Assembly: GCA_017311185.1 (NCBI GenBank)
Contig: JAESUZ010005537.1
Location: 682,001-746,000 of the forward strand
Direction of reading: 5' to 3'
DNA length: 64,000 nucleotides
DNA from: Proteles cristata cristata
Lineage: Eukaryota > Chordata > Mammalia > Carnivora > Hyaenidae
Below are positions 12,310 to 24,825 of the stretch, one piece after another; the first letter of the stretch is position 1; every line of letters begins with the position of its first letter. Below the pieces are notes generated by a model. That model was not told the origin of the DNA. It ran no database searches and saw nothing but the letters and a program-made list of their open reading frames with translations. A program made the translations under genes and the position numbers.

Positions 12310-14295
12310 AAAATGTAAAAATTTAAAAAGTAGGGATAGAAGAAACATACCTCAAAGTCATAAAGGCCATATACAAAAGACTGACAACTAATATCATCCT
12401 TAATGGGGAAAAACTGAGAGCTTTCTCCATAAGGTCAGGAACACGACAGGGATGTCCATTCTCATCAGTGTTGTTCAACATAGTTTTGGAAGTCCTGACC
12501 TCAGCAATCAGACAACAAAAAGAAATAAAAAGCACCCAGATTGGCAAGGCAGAAGCCAAACTTTCACTCTTTCCAGACAACATGATAATTTACATGGAAA
12601 ACCCAAAAGACTACCCAAAAATTGCTAGAACTGATACATGAATTCAGCAAAGTTGCAGGATATAAAATCAGTGTATAGAAATTGGTTGCATTTCTATACA
12701 CCAATAATGAAGCAGCAGAAAGAGAAATCAAGGAATCAATCCCACTTAAAACTACACCAAAAAAACACAAAATAACCTAGGAATAAACCTAACCACAGAG
12801 GTAAAAGATCTGTACTCAAAATTATACAAATGTTACTATGAAATAAATTGAAGAAGACACACCAAAAAATTGAAAAATATTCCATGCTGAAGAATTGGAA
12901 GAACAAATACTGTTAAAATGTCAATACTACCCAAAGCAATTTACATATTCAATACAATCCCTATCAAAATAACACCAGCATTCTTCACAGAGCTAGCACA
13001 AACAATTCTAAAATTTGTACGGAACCAGAAAAGACAAATAGCCAAAGTAATGTTGAAAAAGAAAATCAAAGGGGGAGGCATTACAATTTCAGACTTGAAG
13101 CTGTATTACAAAACTGTAATTATCAAAACAGTACGGTACTGGCATAAGAACAGACCTATACATGAATGGAAGAGAATAGAGAATCTAGAAATGAACCCAT
13201 AAATGTATGGCCAAGTAATCTTTGACAAAGCAGGAAATAATATCCAGTGGAAAAAAGACAGCAAATGGTGTTGGGAAAACTGGACAGTTGACATGGAGAA
13301 GAATGAACTGGACCACTTTCTTACACCATACACAAAAGTAAACAAAATGGATAAAAGACCTAAATATAAGACAGGAAATCATCAAAATCCTAAAGGAGAA
13401 AACAGGCAACAACCTCTCTGACCTCAGCCACAGCATCATCTTACTAGATGTATCTCCAGAGGCAAGGGAAACAAAAGCAAACATTAACTATTGGGACCTC
13501 ATCAAAATTAAAATCTTCTGCATAGTTAAGGAGATAATCAACAAAACTAAAAGGCAACCAAGAGAATGGGAGAAGATATTTGCAAATGACATGTCAGATA
13601 AAAGGTTAGTGTCAAAAATCTATAAAGAACTTATCAAACTCAACACCCAAAAGACAAATAATCCAGTGAAGAAATGGGCAAAAGGCATGAATAGACAAAG
13701 ACGACGTCCATATGGCAGACAGACACATAAAAATAGATGTTCAACATCACTCATCATCAGAGAAATACAAATCAAAACCACAATGAGATACCACCTCACA
13801 TCTGTCAGCATGGCTAAAATGAACAATTCAAGAAACAATAGATACTGGCAGGGATGTGGAGAAAAATACTTTTGCACTGCTGGTGGGAATGCAAAGTGCT
13901 GCAGCCACTATGGAGAATAGTATGGAGGGTCCTCAAAAAATTTAAAATAGAACTACCCTGTGATCTAGCAATGCACTACAAGGAATTTATCCAAAGGATA
14001 TAGGAGTGCTGACTTGAAGGGGCACATTCACCCCAGTGTTTATAGCAGCACTATCAACAATTGTCAAATCATGGAAAGAGCCCAAATGTCTATCAACTGA
14101 TGAATGGATGAAGAAGATTTGGTTTATATATACAATGAAATATTACTCAGTGATCAAAAAGAATGGAATCTTGCCATTTGCAGCAAGAGTGGAACTAGAA
14201 TGTATTAAGCAAAATAAGTCAGTCAGAAAAAGATAAATATATGATTTCATTCATGTGGAATTTAAGAAACAAGATGAACATAGGGAACGGGAAGT
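12310..14295 (+). mobile_element. Carnivore L1, 5'-truncated, ORF2 3' half
   Basis: This copy begins inside the reverse-transcriptase domain of ORF2 and runs to the ORF2 end and start of the 3' UTR. Readable pieces include the RT block [12 protein letters not shown] near 12450 and a 94-residue open stretch at 12918-13199 holding [17 protein letters not shown]. The polymerase motif usually read FADD is FPDN here (about 12567-12578), so the catalytic Asp pair is lost. Frames are broken at several places (for example near 12840 and 13200). It is younger than the L1M copies around it but cannot encode an active enzyme. A SINE follows almost directly at 14361. Confidence 0.9.
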
Positions 14296-14360
14296 GTAAT
14301 TCATGTTTATTTTAATATATAGAGAGAGATAGATTGGTTCAGAAATACAGAGATAATTTA

Positions 14361-14565
14361 TTTTTATTTTTATTTCTAGGAGAGAGAGAGACAGCATGAG
14401 CAGGGGAGGGTCAGAGAGAGAGGAAGACACAGACTCTGAAACGGGCTCCAGGCTCTGAGCTGGCAGTCAGCACAGAGCCTGACGCGGGGCTCGAACCCAC
14501 GAACCGCGAGATCATGACCTAAGCGAAAGTCGGACGCTTAACCAACTAAGCCACCCCGGCGCCCC
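14361..14565 (-). mobile_element. Near-consensus felid SINE
   Basis: Antisense copy ending GCCACCCCGGCGCCCC, with GATAATTTA before and GATAATTTT after as the target duplication. Confidence 0.93.
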
Positions 14566-14575
14566 GATAATTTTT

Positions 14576-14898
14576 GATCACTGAGTAATATTTCATTGGA
14601 AGGACAGAAACTCATCATACATTAGAAGAGAGTAAGGAGAAAGGATGACTAAAAGCAACATGATATTCTGTATTGGATCCTGGAACAAAAGTGCATTACT
14701 GGCACAACTGGTGCAATGCAAATGAAGTTTCAGTTTAGATAATCACTGTACCAATGTTAATGTCTTAGTTTTGCAAAATGAACTGTGGTTACATACGATG
14801 TTAACATTAAGACAACCTGGGTGAAGGGTGAAGTTCCTGTGTACAGGTTACCTTTCAACTGTTTTGTATAACTAAATATACAAAAATAAAAAGTTAAA
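14576..14898 (+). mobile_element. Old L1 3' UTR (L1MB/L1MC-like)
   Basis: The text GATATTCTGTATTGGATCC, GTACCAATGTTAATGTCTTAG and AAAATAAAAAGTT matches the 3' end of old mammalian L1s, ending in an A-rich tail. Confidence 0.75.
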
Positions 14899-14901
14899 AT
14901 A

Positions 14902-15105
14902 TGGTCGATCCTTGAACAATGCAGGGGTTGGAGGCACCACGCTCCCCTCACATAGTCAGAAATCTGCATATAACTTTTTTTACTCCCCTGAAACTTAACT
15001 AAGAAAACAAAAAAAATCATAAGAGAAAATATATTTACAGTACTGTAAAAAATCTGCATTATAAGTGGACCTACGCATCTCAAACCTATGTTCAAGGGTC
15101 AATTG
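14902..15105 (+). mobile_element. Tigger-type (MER2-like) DNA transposon remnant
   Basis: The ends TGGTCGATCCTTGAACAA and TTCAAGGGTCAATTG are inverted repeats, with ATATTTACAGTACTGTA between them. A TA lies at the left end, as expected for TcMar elements. The subfamily is from memory. Confidence 0.75.
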
Positions 15106-16009
15106 TTGTAAGTTCTTAATTTCAGCTCTTTGGGTTTTTCACTGAGAGCCAGTGTGATTCTAGGCCCTTCCCTCTCAAAGGGTACTATGTATAATTCTTC
15201 TTAGGCAAGACAGCAGAAAATCCCTTCCGCTTTTCAAACATTTTCTGCTTAGCTTTTTGTCCTTTTATGCTGCACTGTTTCAAACATTCTGCTAGTGTCT
15301 TGAGGGAATGGTTAGCTCCGTTTTGCACCCATCGTGTCTCAATGGATTTTGGCCTCTCAGGCTTTTAATTTTGTACATCTAGCTTAGTAAGACTGCCCAA
15401 ATCCCGCTGGTTCTTTGTGCTCCAGGAGAGGACCTGTGGTTGAACAAATCATCGATTCCCAACATTTTTGTTCTATGCTCAGTACACAAACGCCCTCAGG
15501 AAGACACCAGCTGCTGAGCTGCAGACCTTGAGTTCACCTCTTCTCTCAGGGACACTGGCACCACCAGTACTACTACTAAAGCAAAAACAATATATGTACA
15601 GTAAAGTTGCTCATGTTGGCTTAAACCGGGCACTAATCTCGATATCTTAAATTGCTTTACACTAAGAGCAGCCTGAACACAAGCTCTTAAAAGTAGTCAT
15701 ATTTTCCTGCCTTATGTGAATTCATATGGTATAATTGAGCTTTTTCCACCAAGTATCTGTACACTTTGTATCTGGCACCATGCACAGCACTGGGCATCTT
15801 TTACATGAAATCAAATTTCCTGCCCGTAAGGAATTTATAGAATCCAATGATTATTTAATAAGCCAATAAATAAATATAAATGTAAAAAAAAACCTGTGGC
15901 ACAGTATATGATTAAGGATAAAAAGCATAAATAAGTAATGCCATTGTTATTCCAGAGAGAAATAAATTCATTACATAGAAATAACTTTATTAAATGTTCA
16001 CTACATCCC

Positions 16010-16215
16010 AGGGACTGTGTATGTTATTCCATTTTATCATCACAATAATATTACAAAATAATTACTATTAAGGAGTACTATTTTAAAGATGAACTGAGGC
16101 TCAGAAAAGTTAAGAACTTGTATAAGGTCATGTAGCTATTTAAGATGATTAGAACCAAGATTTGAATCTAGATTAACAGTAATAGCATTTGATCTTAACC
16201 ACTAAGATCTACATA
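16010..16215 (-). mobile_element. MIR element
   Basis: The stretch GAACTGAGGCTCAGAAAAG followed by GGTCATGTAGCTATTTAAG and a decayed TTTGAATCTAG is the reverse of the MIR core. Confidence 0.75.
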
Positions 16216-17060
16216 AATAAACACACAGAGTACAATCTGATACACATTACTTTGAAAATATGCCCAAACAGAAACATGTGAAAACATGCAAACTTAAGAT
16301 CTGTCAACAGAATACATGTTCAGAAACCAACACTAACGTGCTAGAGATAGACATTGTAGCCACATTCTGGACACAGGTCAGATTGAAATACAGGTTGGTC
16401 CGACTTGAAGGATACTCATAGACAAGGTTATATACCATCTTTAGAATAAATATCAGCGTTTTTTAATTTTTTTTAATTTTACAATTAAAAGGAAAAGGTG
16501 TGGTGTTTTTGTTTTTGTTTTTTAACTTTGCAAAGATTTTATTTAAATATCAACCTCTTCTGAGACCATGGAAAAGTCCTTTATGAATCACTAAACATTT
16601 GACTAGTACAGAGGAGGGTAAAGCACATAACTATTTTATGTTATGTTTGAAATAACATAATGTTGGAAGTTTGGTAATCATTAAAAAATGAAGAGAACTC
16701 ATTTCAAGCAAGTTGAAAGTCAGTGATCAGGAAAAGATTCAGTTGAAAATAAAATCCAGTTGAAAAGGGAGCAAACACCTACCATTTTGATTTTCTCATT
16801 TATTCAAGAAAATGCAAGGTCACTTCAACAAAGAAACCAGTCCTTTTCCTAGTATGTCCAAAAATCCAGACTCTGGTGCCTTTCAGCAGAAATAAGGTAA
16901 TAGAAACACAGAATATAGGATAGGTAGAATAAATCGAAAACAGTAAATTAATACCCAACCACATCAGTAGGTACATTGAATAAAGTAAATATTACAGTTA
17001 AACACAGTGATTGCCACATTGACTAAAAATGCCAATATGTGATTATTTAAAAATCCCTTT

Positions 17061-17253
17061 TTTTAAAAAAAAAATTTGTCTTTATTTTATTTTGAGAGAC
17101 AGAGAGCAAGCAGGGGAGGGGCAGAGAGAGAGAGAGGGAGACACAGAATCTGAAGCAGGCTCCAGACTCTGAACTGTCAGCACAGAGCCCAACGTGGGGC
17201 TCATGAGCTGAGCCGAAATTGGACATTAACTGACTGAGCCACCCAGGCGCCCC
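17061..17253 (-). mobile_element. Felid tRNA-derived SINE
   Basis: Antisense copy with a small deletion before the head, ending GCCACCCAGGCGCCCC. TTAAAAATCCCTTT and CTAAAAATCCCTTT flank it. Confidence 0.92.
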
Positions 17254-17337
17254 TAAAAATCCCTTTTAAATATAAGCAAAGGTTGAGTCATGCTGTGTCT
17301 GTCATCAGGCACCTAATTCTGGATCAATTCATGTTCT

Positions 17338-17361
17338 CTCTCTCTCTCTCTCTCTCTCTCA
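17338..17361. repeat. TC microsatellite
   Basis: About 12 TC units, not part of a recognised SINE. Confidence 0.9.
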
Positions 17362-18172
17362 CTTGCTCACTCTATGTAGCAATTCCAATGCCAGGATGTT
17401 TTAAATACCAAAAAAAGAGTAAAAAATAAGAGTAAATGTGACTTGCTTTTATCAGCCAATCCTGTACAGAAATGCATGTTGTTAGATAAAACTCCATGTG
17501 GAAATTGTGAGGAATAATCCAGGTAGAACAGAGGGTCCTCGTTGGGCCAAATCATGGAAAGCCAGGCTAAGACATTTAGACTTTATCCCAGAATCCAGGA
17601 GTCATGAGTTCAGATGCATTCAAGGTAATAAAATTAGAATCTAACCCAAGTCCTTGTTTATTTTGTTAACAAAATGATCTCAGAACAAAAAAAGCAAATT
17701 GTCATCAAAGATACAATTATTGAAGACAGTTAAAGAATGTTTTTACATATGCTTTCCACATTTTCTCTTTTCCACTTTTTCACAAATGTACTCATCTACA
17801 TTTTCAGAGCATACTCCATTGTATACTCTTTCCTTTATGTATTTCATTAAGAGTTCTACATATAAATATTTAATGTTTACGCTTTCATGGCAGTGTCTTC
17901 TCCAATCAGTTGTTTGAAGCTCTTTCTCTAAGAGATTACTAAGGAAAATTTCATGGGACAAATATTACCTGAGTTGCATGATAATGATATTTTATTTGTA
18001 GTCTTTATGCCTCAAAGTTACTTTAGCTAGATATAAAAATCCTTGGCTTACATTTTCTTTATTATTAATATGTTACTTGTTTGTGACACAGATGTTGTCA
18101 AAATCTATCCGTTCTGAGGGACTTGATTTTTTAGCCTGGAAATTCAAGTATTTTTTTTTTCCTTCATTTTTT

Positions 18173-18382
18173 TTTTAAAATGTTTTATTTATTTTTAGGA
18201 GAGAGAGAGAGAGCGTGAGCAGGGGAGGGTCAGAGAGAGAGGGAGTCACAGACTGAAACAGGCTCCAGGCTCTGAGCTGGCAGTCAGCACAGAGCCCGAC
18301 GCGGGCTCGAACCCACGAACCGCGAGATCATGACCTAAGCAAAAGTCGGACGCTTAACCGACTAAGCCACCCAGGCGCCCCT
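18173..18382 (-). mobile_element. Near-consensus felid SINE
   Basis: Antisense copy ending GCCACCCAGGCGCCC. The duplication TTTTTCCTTCATTTTT is intact on both sides, so the insertion looks recent. Confidence 0.95.
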
Positions 18383-18530
18383 TTTTCCTTCATTTTTAAA
18401 GTTTAGTCATAATACTAGAATAGATCATAGTGTTGATTATTCTGGATTGATTTTTTTTTCCATTGTACATCATGTGTCTTTCATTATATTTTCAATATTT
18501 TTATGAGTATTGTCTTGAATGATAATTTTT

Positions 18531-18753
18531 TTTTGAAAAATTTTTTTAATGTTTTATTTATTTCTAGGAGAGAGAGAGAGACAGCGTGAGCAAGGGAGGG
18601 TCAGAGAGAGAGGGAGTCACAGACTGAAACAGGCTCCAGGCTCTGAGCTGGCAGTCAGCACAGAGCCGGACGCGGGGCTCGAACCCACGAACCGTGAGAT
18701 CATGACCTAAGCGAAAGTCGGACGCTTAACCGACTAAGCCACCCAGGCGCCCC
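18531..18753 (-). mobile_element. Near-consensus felid SINE
   Basis: Antisense copy almost identical to the one 150 bp upstream. TTGAATGATAATTTTTT is repeated exactly at 18514-18530 and 18754-18770. Confidence 0.95.
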
Positions 18754-20103
18754 TTGAATGATAATTTTTTGTTTGTATTCTGTTTCCCTGGGCCTTGTTA
18801 CTCCTCTCCTCTCCTTGTCTGTTCTTTTAGTTCTGGGTTATAATAGATCTCTCAGATGGCTACCCGTGATGTTTTGCCTACTAGCATTCCCATCCCTGGG
18901 TAGTTTCCTCCCACTACACATGAATAGGGCTGAGCTGCGTAAACAATAGACTGTTGCACAAGCTAAATCAAAGAGACACTGAAACTTGTTCTCTCATAAG
19001 ATCATTTACTCTCGGGAAGAGAAATTGTCAAGTCACGAAGACACAGGTAATAATACATTTGCCTACCATCTGTTTTGGGAACATATCTTTTCTGGCATGT
19101 TTTCATTGAGGGCTCCTTATTTGGCCTCCCCCCCAAAGCTTTTTATGAAATTTAAACCATTTATGATGATTCTTTTGAACTTTTGGAAAGGGACACATGA
19201 TTGAGAATAACTTTTCTAAATGCGTAGTTGGAGAGCTCTTTTTTTCTGTCTTCATCATTTATTCTAGAATAAGCATAACAACTTAGTTTCTGACATTTCC
19301 TGGCTTTCTTTTCCTTCCCAACTTTTTATGGAATTTTCCTTTCTTTTGCTTTTATTCCCCTTTTCAGTCTGTATTCTTTTTCCAAATATTTATACTCAGG
19401 GTAAAGTCTTATCTTGGAAGGTGACTTTGGTGTGTTAGTTTTGAGAGTTAACTGATCTCAGACTGCTCCAGGTCCTTCAGAATTTATTGTAAATCCTTTG
19501 CACTCATCACTATGAAAGTGGGAAAACACCTTCCAATTCAGTTTTCATTCTTAAATTCGCCCACCAGCCTTGTGAGTGAATACTCTCTTTTGTTACTTTG
19601 AAGTTATTTGGTTTATCAGATGCCTCGATGATTTCCTCTGATTTCAACAGATGATGTTCCCTTCTCTTGTACCTACTGGACATTTATGCATGTCTCCTGA
19701 CATTTTGGGCTCATGGGAATATCTTGTCCCTTAATTTTGTTGCAGATGTTTCCCATGGATTTTTAGTACTGCTATGCTAGGTAATTTTTAAAACTTTATT
19801 TCAGTGTAATGTACTTTAATCCTAAATTGTGTAGCACAGTGAGTTTTTAAAAAGCGAACCCCCCGTGGTGAACAGCATCCAGATCAGAGAGATGACATTG
19901 CCAGCCCCCCAGAAATGCCTCAGGTGCCTCTTTCCAGTCACTATAAAACCTACTATTCTAATATCTAACAACTATAGACTAGGTTTATGTGTTTTTGAAC
20001 ATTTCATAAATGGAATCATGTGGTCTGTATTCTTCTGTATTTGGTTTCATTGGCTGATAATTATGTTTGTCACATGCATGTGCTTCACTTTATTACTGTA
20101 TAG

Positions 20104-20311
20104 CAGGAGTCAGCAAACTACAGCTTACTGGCAAATTCCAGATTTTTAAATTTTAAATAAAGTTTAATTGAAACATAGACCCATTTACTTATCTATTATT
20201 TGTGGCTGTTCTCAAGCTACCACAGCAGAGGGGAGTAATTGTGACAAAGAGCACATAAGTTGCAGAGCTGAACATTTATGTTATTTGGCTCTTACAGTTT
20301 GCCACCCCTTG
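20104..20311 (+). mobile_element. MER20-type hAT-Charlie element with 8-bp duplication
   Basis: It starts CAGGAGTCAGCAAACTAC and ends GTTTGCCACCCCTTG, with AATAAAGTTTAATTGAAAC inside. The 8-bp flanks CTGTATAG (20096-20103) and CTTTATAG (20312-20319) are the target duplication typical of hAT elements. Confidence 0.85.
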
Positions 20312-20420
20312 CTTTATAGTATTCCAATATGAGTAGTAAAATCTATTTTACTTATTAATTAACTAATTAATTAATATAATTACAGTTAATTCTACTTATT
20401 ATTTGGGGCTAATAGTAACA

Positions 20421-20475
20421 ATCACTTCTCAGCCTTTTGGCTAAGATCAAGTGTAATACTAACAGTCCTGTTATC
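20421..20475 (+). pseudogene. U2 snRNA fragment
   Basis: ATCACTTCTCAGCCTTTTGG followed by CTAAGATCAAGTGTA matches the first 35 nt of U2 snRNA with two transitions (the two G of CGC and CGG to A). After that the match fades in CCTGTTATCA, related to U2 CTGTTCTTATCA. The rest of U2, including the Sm site, is missing, so this is a dead 5' fragment. Confidence 0.85.
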
Positions 20476-20479
20476 ACCA

Positions 20480-22110
20480 TCACTATATATGTTCCTTGAT
20501 GAACATATGTGTGTATTCCTGTTGGATATATGTCTAAAGTGGAATTGCTGGGTCATAAAGAATGTGTATTCTTCTATAGAAGATGCTGCCAAAGAGTTTT
20601 TTAGTGTTTTAGTATCAGTGGTTTAGAGTTCTGGTTTTCTACATCCTTGCTAACACACTGTATTTTCTGGGTTTTATTTTCCCATTAATAGGTATTCCAG
20701 AGGCTATGAATTGGTAATGTATAATGGTTTTGCTTTTACATATGCTGAAACTGTGTTTTGGTTGCATACAGGTTTAGATTGTATTTTTTGTGCTGCTTAA
20801 TTGGCCTATTTTTATTGTGAAATGTCTTTACCTCAAGAAAAGCTTCTTGCCTTCAAATACAATTTATCTGATATTATTATACTCCTATCAACTTTATTTT
20901 GGTTAATGTTAATTGGTATTTTTCACTCTTTTAAATCACCCTTTCTGTGTACTTACGTTGAAGATGTATGTCTTTTATAGTTGGGTTTTATGTTATGCAT
21001 TTTTTCCCTTTAATGTTATCATTTAATTACTGATATTATTGAGTTTATAGCATCTTCTTACTATTTTTCTATTTGACAGATCTGTTCATGTTTATTTTAA
21101 ATCTCCTACATGTCTCCCTAAACTAAGATATTTTTATTCCCTTTTCTCCTTCTTTTAACTCATAGGTTATATTTTTGCTTATTATTCTTTCAAAATATAT
21201 GTGTATGTATAAAATACATGTATCTTCTATTGTAATCTAATACAATATTTTTCTTTCCTTACCATTTTGTAAATAATTTTAGACCATTTACATTCCTGCT
21301 TCTCAGAAAGTTTTAGGCTTATTGCCTTGATTTCCACACCAGGAACCATCAGAAAATGTTCATGTATTTGAGTCCCCTCTCATCTCTGTTTTTATGACAT
21401 CAGCTCTACGTGATCACCAAGATGTCTGGTGGTTTCTCAGTCTGCCAGCGCCAGCTCTATGACCGGTTCTAGCTGCTCCCAGAAGTCAGGTGCCCTCAGG
21501 ATAGATGTTGTTGGTTTTTTTCCTGACAGATATTTGTCTTTTAATTACTGTCTAATTATATGGCATGGATCTTTTGTTTTTCAGTCATTTTTGGGTCAGC
21601 TTATTGTTCCTAGCCTGGCATAGCTTCAGAATTTGGCAAATACTATGACAAGACACTTATGTGTTTGAGGCTCTTCCAGTTCTCAATTTTACTTCTCAAG
21701 CTTGGTGTGATTCACAGAAAATTCTGCTGGATGCTCCATCCTCAGAAATAGCCTTTGTCTGAGCCAAGACCAGATTTTTTTTAGCCTAGCTAGTCCCAGA
21801 TTGTCAAGTGTTTCCAGTTTTAAAACAGTTACAGGTCCTCAAGTGTTCGTACTATCTCCAGGGTTTTTGCCACTTGTGTTTCAGGACCTCTTACTCTGGT
21901 AGGTCTTTCTCCCTTAAGTGCCATGAAGCTGTAGGAACATTCACTCTACTTTTTCAATACTTTGGGGTTAATTTTATACCGTCTAGTTCCACACAGCTCC
22001 ATACATCAATAAATATCATAATTGAGAAACTGGCTGTGCATCTAAGGCCTCATAATACTTGAGTGACATCATTCCACTCTCATACAACCATCGAAAACAT
22101 TATTGGTTTT
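20480..22110 (-). mobile_element. Old L1 (L1M-type), antisense
   Basis: The first part (GTGGAATTGCTGGGTCAT at 20540) is the antisense L1 3' region; 20800-21100 resembles antisense ORF2 and 21300-22080 an L1M 5' region. All frames are broken and parts are missing, so it may be several pieces. Confidence 0.55.
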
Positions 22111-22321
22111 TCTGCATCACATCAGTGACCCTTGTTCTAATATAAGCCCTGGTTCTCAGCATCTAGCCCATGCTCAGGATGTGCAAATGCTTGGAGGAAA
22201 AATGAAGGGGCAGGTCATCAGTCTGCCTTTGAAAGTTTCTCTCCTTTGAAATGTATCACTAGCCTCTTTTTCTGTACCTTTCTGATAAAACATATAAAGT
22301 TTTATTTTTTTCTTATTTAAA

Positions 22322-22532
22322 AAATATTTAAAGCTTATTTATTTTTGAGAGAAAGAGAGACAGAGCACAAGCGGAGGAGGGGCAGAGAGAGAGGGAGACA
22401 CAGAATCTGAAGCAGGCTCCAGCCTCTGAGCTGTCAGCACAGAGCCCAATGCAGGGCTCGAACCCACAAACCGTGAGACATTGACCTGAGCTGAAGCTGG
22501 ACTCTTAACCAACTGAGCCACCCAGGCACCCC
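22322..22532 (-). mobile_element. Felid tRNA-derived SINE
   Basis: Antisense copy ending GCCACCCAGGCACCCC. The left flank TTTTTTTCTTATTT and right flank TTTTTGTCTTTTCT are only weakly alike. Confidence 0.9.
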
Positions 22533-22644
22533 TTTTTGTCTTTTCTAGTTTTCAACAGGAGTATTTATCTGCCATGAATTATTCCATCTAACCCCAAAAC
22601 CATTTCTGTATGTTTTTATGAGAGGACTTGTGATAAGTATTATT

Positions 22645-23330
22645 TTTTTATTGCTACCACAATAAATTGCCACAAACTTAGTAGTCAAATTGATTATCTT
22701 ACATTTCTATAGACCTGAAATCAGTCTCACTGGGCTAAAATCAGGTATCAGCAGAGCTCTTTTCTTTATAGAGTTTCCAGGGAAGGATCCATTTCTGGTG
22801 ACCACCCATATTCCTTGGCATGTGACCACTTTCCTCCATTTGCAAAGCCAGCAAATGGCTTTCTTCTTTTTTCTTAATGTTAATTTATTTATTTTTGAAA
22901 AAGAGCAGGAGAGCAGGGGGTGGGGGTTAGAGAGATAGGGAGACAGAAAATCCCAAGCAGGCTCCATGCTGACAGCACAGAGCCTGACATGGCGCTTGAT
23001 CCTATGAACTGTTAGATCATGACCTGAGCCAAAATCAAGAGTCAGATGCTTAACCGACTGAGCCTCCCACGCACCCCATCCTTTACCCTTATTCTTAATC
23101 ACATCGCCCTCTCTCTGATCATAACCATGAAAGGTTTTTCTGCTTTTAAGAGCTCATTTGGTTAGATTGGGTCCACATAGATGATCTGATGTAATCTTCC
23201 TTTCTCAAGATCCTTAACCTTAATCAAATCTGCAAAATTTCGTACTGTTATGTAGGGTAATATATTCATTGATTCTGAGAATTAAGGCATGGACATTTTT
23301 GGGAACCATTATTCTGCATACCACACATTG
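22645..23330. mobile_element. Old dispersed repeat, family not named
   Basis: The start TTGCTACCACAATAAATTGC and end CATTATTCTGCATACCACA belong to a common old mammalian repeat that I know by sight but cannot name safely. A SINE sits inside at 22870-23078. Confidence 0.5.
22870..23078 (-). mobile_element. Felid tRNA-derived SINE, diverged
   Basis: Antisense copy with the head complement GCCTCCCACGCACCCC, more decayed than most here. Confidence 0.88.
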
Positions 23331-24365
23331 TCACTAACATCTTCCAAGAATTCCCTTCTCTGGCAATTTTTAAGATTCTTTTTTTTGTCGTTTCTTTTCA
23401 ACAGTTCACTATTATGCACTTAGCTGTGACTTTCTCTTGTTTTTATCCAGTTTGGCCTTTGTAGTGTTTCTCAAAAAGCACATGTTAGACTTGTTGTCTG
23501 TGTACCATATGCCTCTTAAAGTCTTAATTCCTGGACATTTTCTGATGGGCATGTGTTATGTTATAAATATATTCCAGTCTGTGACATGTGTGTTAGTTTT
23601 CTTAATAAGAGTCCTTTTGTGGATAGAAGTTCTTAACTTAATGTAGGCCAATTTTCCTCTCCTTTTGGTTGGTATTTTGGTTAGTGCTTTCTTTACTTCC
23701 AAATAGGAAAACTTTGGCCAAATATGATTCTGAATGTATTTCCCTATTTAAAAAATCTTTTATCATGTTATCTTTTACATTAGATCTACAATGCATGTGG
23801 ATTTGATTTGTATGTATAAAGTGAGACTATTATGAAGGTTTATTTTTCCCCATGTTTACAATCTATCGTCTTTTTTTCAAATGACCATTCTTTTCCTTAC
23901 TCCATGGAGATGGGCCTGGATTCTAATCTATTCCATTGGGACTGTATATATGTGAGTCTGTTTCTGGATTTTCTTCTGCTTTTTGGTTTGTCTCATTTTG
24001 TACTAACATACTTTCTCAACTGCTATAAGTTTATGATAACTCTTGATATCTAACAGCAGAGGTTCTCCAGCTTTGCTCTTGCTTACTGTTCTTTGTTCTT
24101 TGAATCAAAATCAGTTGGTTTGTTTTAAAAAAACTTGCTACGATTTTGGCTAGGATTACACTGAATGTGTGCTTTAACTAGGGGAGAACTGACATCTTAA
24201 CAATGTTGAGCCTTCCAATGCATAAATAGGATGTCTTTTTAAATTTAATTTAGATATTTAATTTCTCCCAATTATGTTGTAGTTTTCATTTTAGGATTTT
24301 ATATTTCCTTTGGTAGATATGTTCTTAAATGTTTGATATTTTAATGCTATTACAAGTTGCATACT

Positions 24366-24825
24366 TTATTTTTTAAATATAATTTATTGTCACATTGGTT
24401 TCCATACAACACCCAGTGCTCATCCCAACAAATGCCCTCCTCAATGCTCATCACCCACTTTCCCCTCTCCCCCAGGCCCTATCAACCCTCAGGTTGTTCT
24501 CAGTATTTAAGAGTCTCTTATGGTTTGCCCCTCTCCTTCTCCTTAGCTATTTTTCCCCTTTCCCTTTCCCATGATCTTCTGTTAAGTTTCTCAAGATCCA
24601 CATATGAGTGAAAACATATGGTATCTGTCTTTCTCTGACTGACTTATCTCACTTAGCATAATACCCTCCAGTTCCATCCACATTGCTACAAATGGCCAGA
24701 TTTCATTCTTTGTCATTGCCAAGTAGTATTCCATTGTATATATAAACCACATCTTCTTTATCCATTTGTCAGTTGATTGACATTTAGGCTCTTTCCATAA
24801 TCTGACCCCTTAAAAAATTAAAAAT
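24366..24825 (-). mobile_element. Carnivore L1 3' end, 5'-truncated
   Basis: An antisense L1 3' UTR and ORF2 end of about 450 bp is inserted in the older L1. AAGTTGCATACTTTA (24353-24367) and AAGTTGTATACTTTA (24826-24840) are the target duplication, and the T-rich left end is the poly-A tail. Confidence 0.88.

Noticed and set aside
12323..13877. Open frames on the - strand across the L1 at 12310-14295.
   Set aside because: They run opposite to the L1 sense strand and are shadows of ORF2.
22690..23102. 131-residue open frame on the - strand.
   Set aside because: It is made of a SINE and an older repeat, with no coding evidence.
22645..23330. Possible LTR of an endogenous retrovirus.
   Set aside because: No paired LTR, primer-binding site or gag/pol text is nearby; left as an unnamed old repeat.
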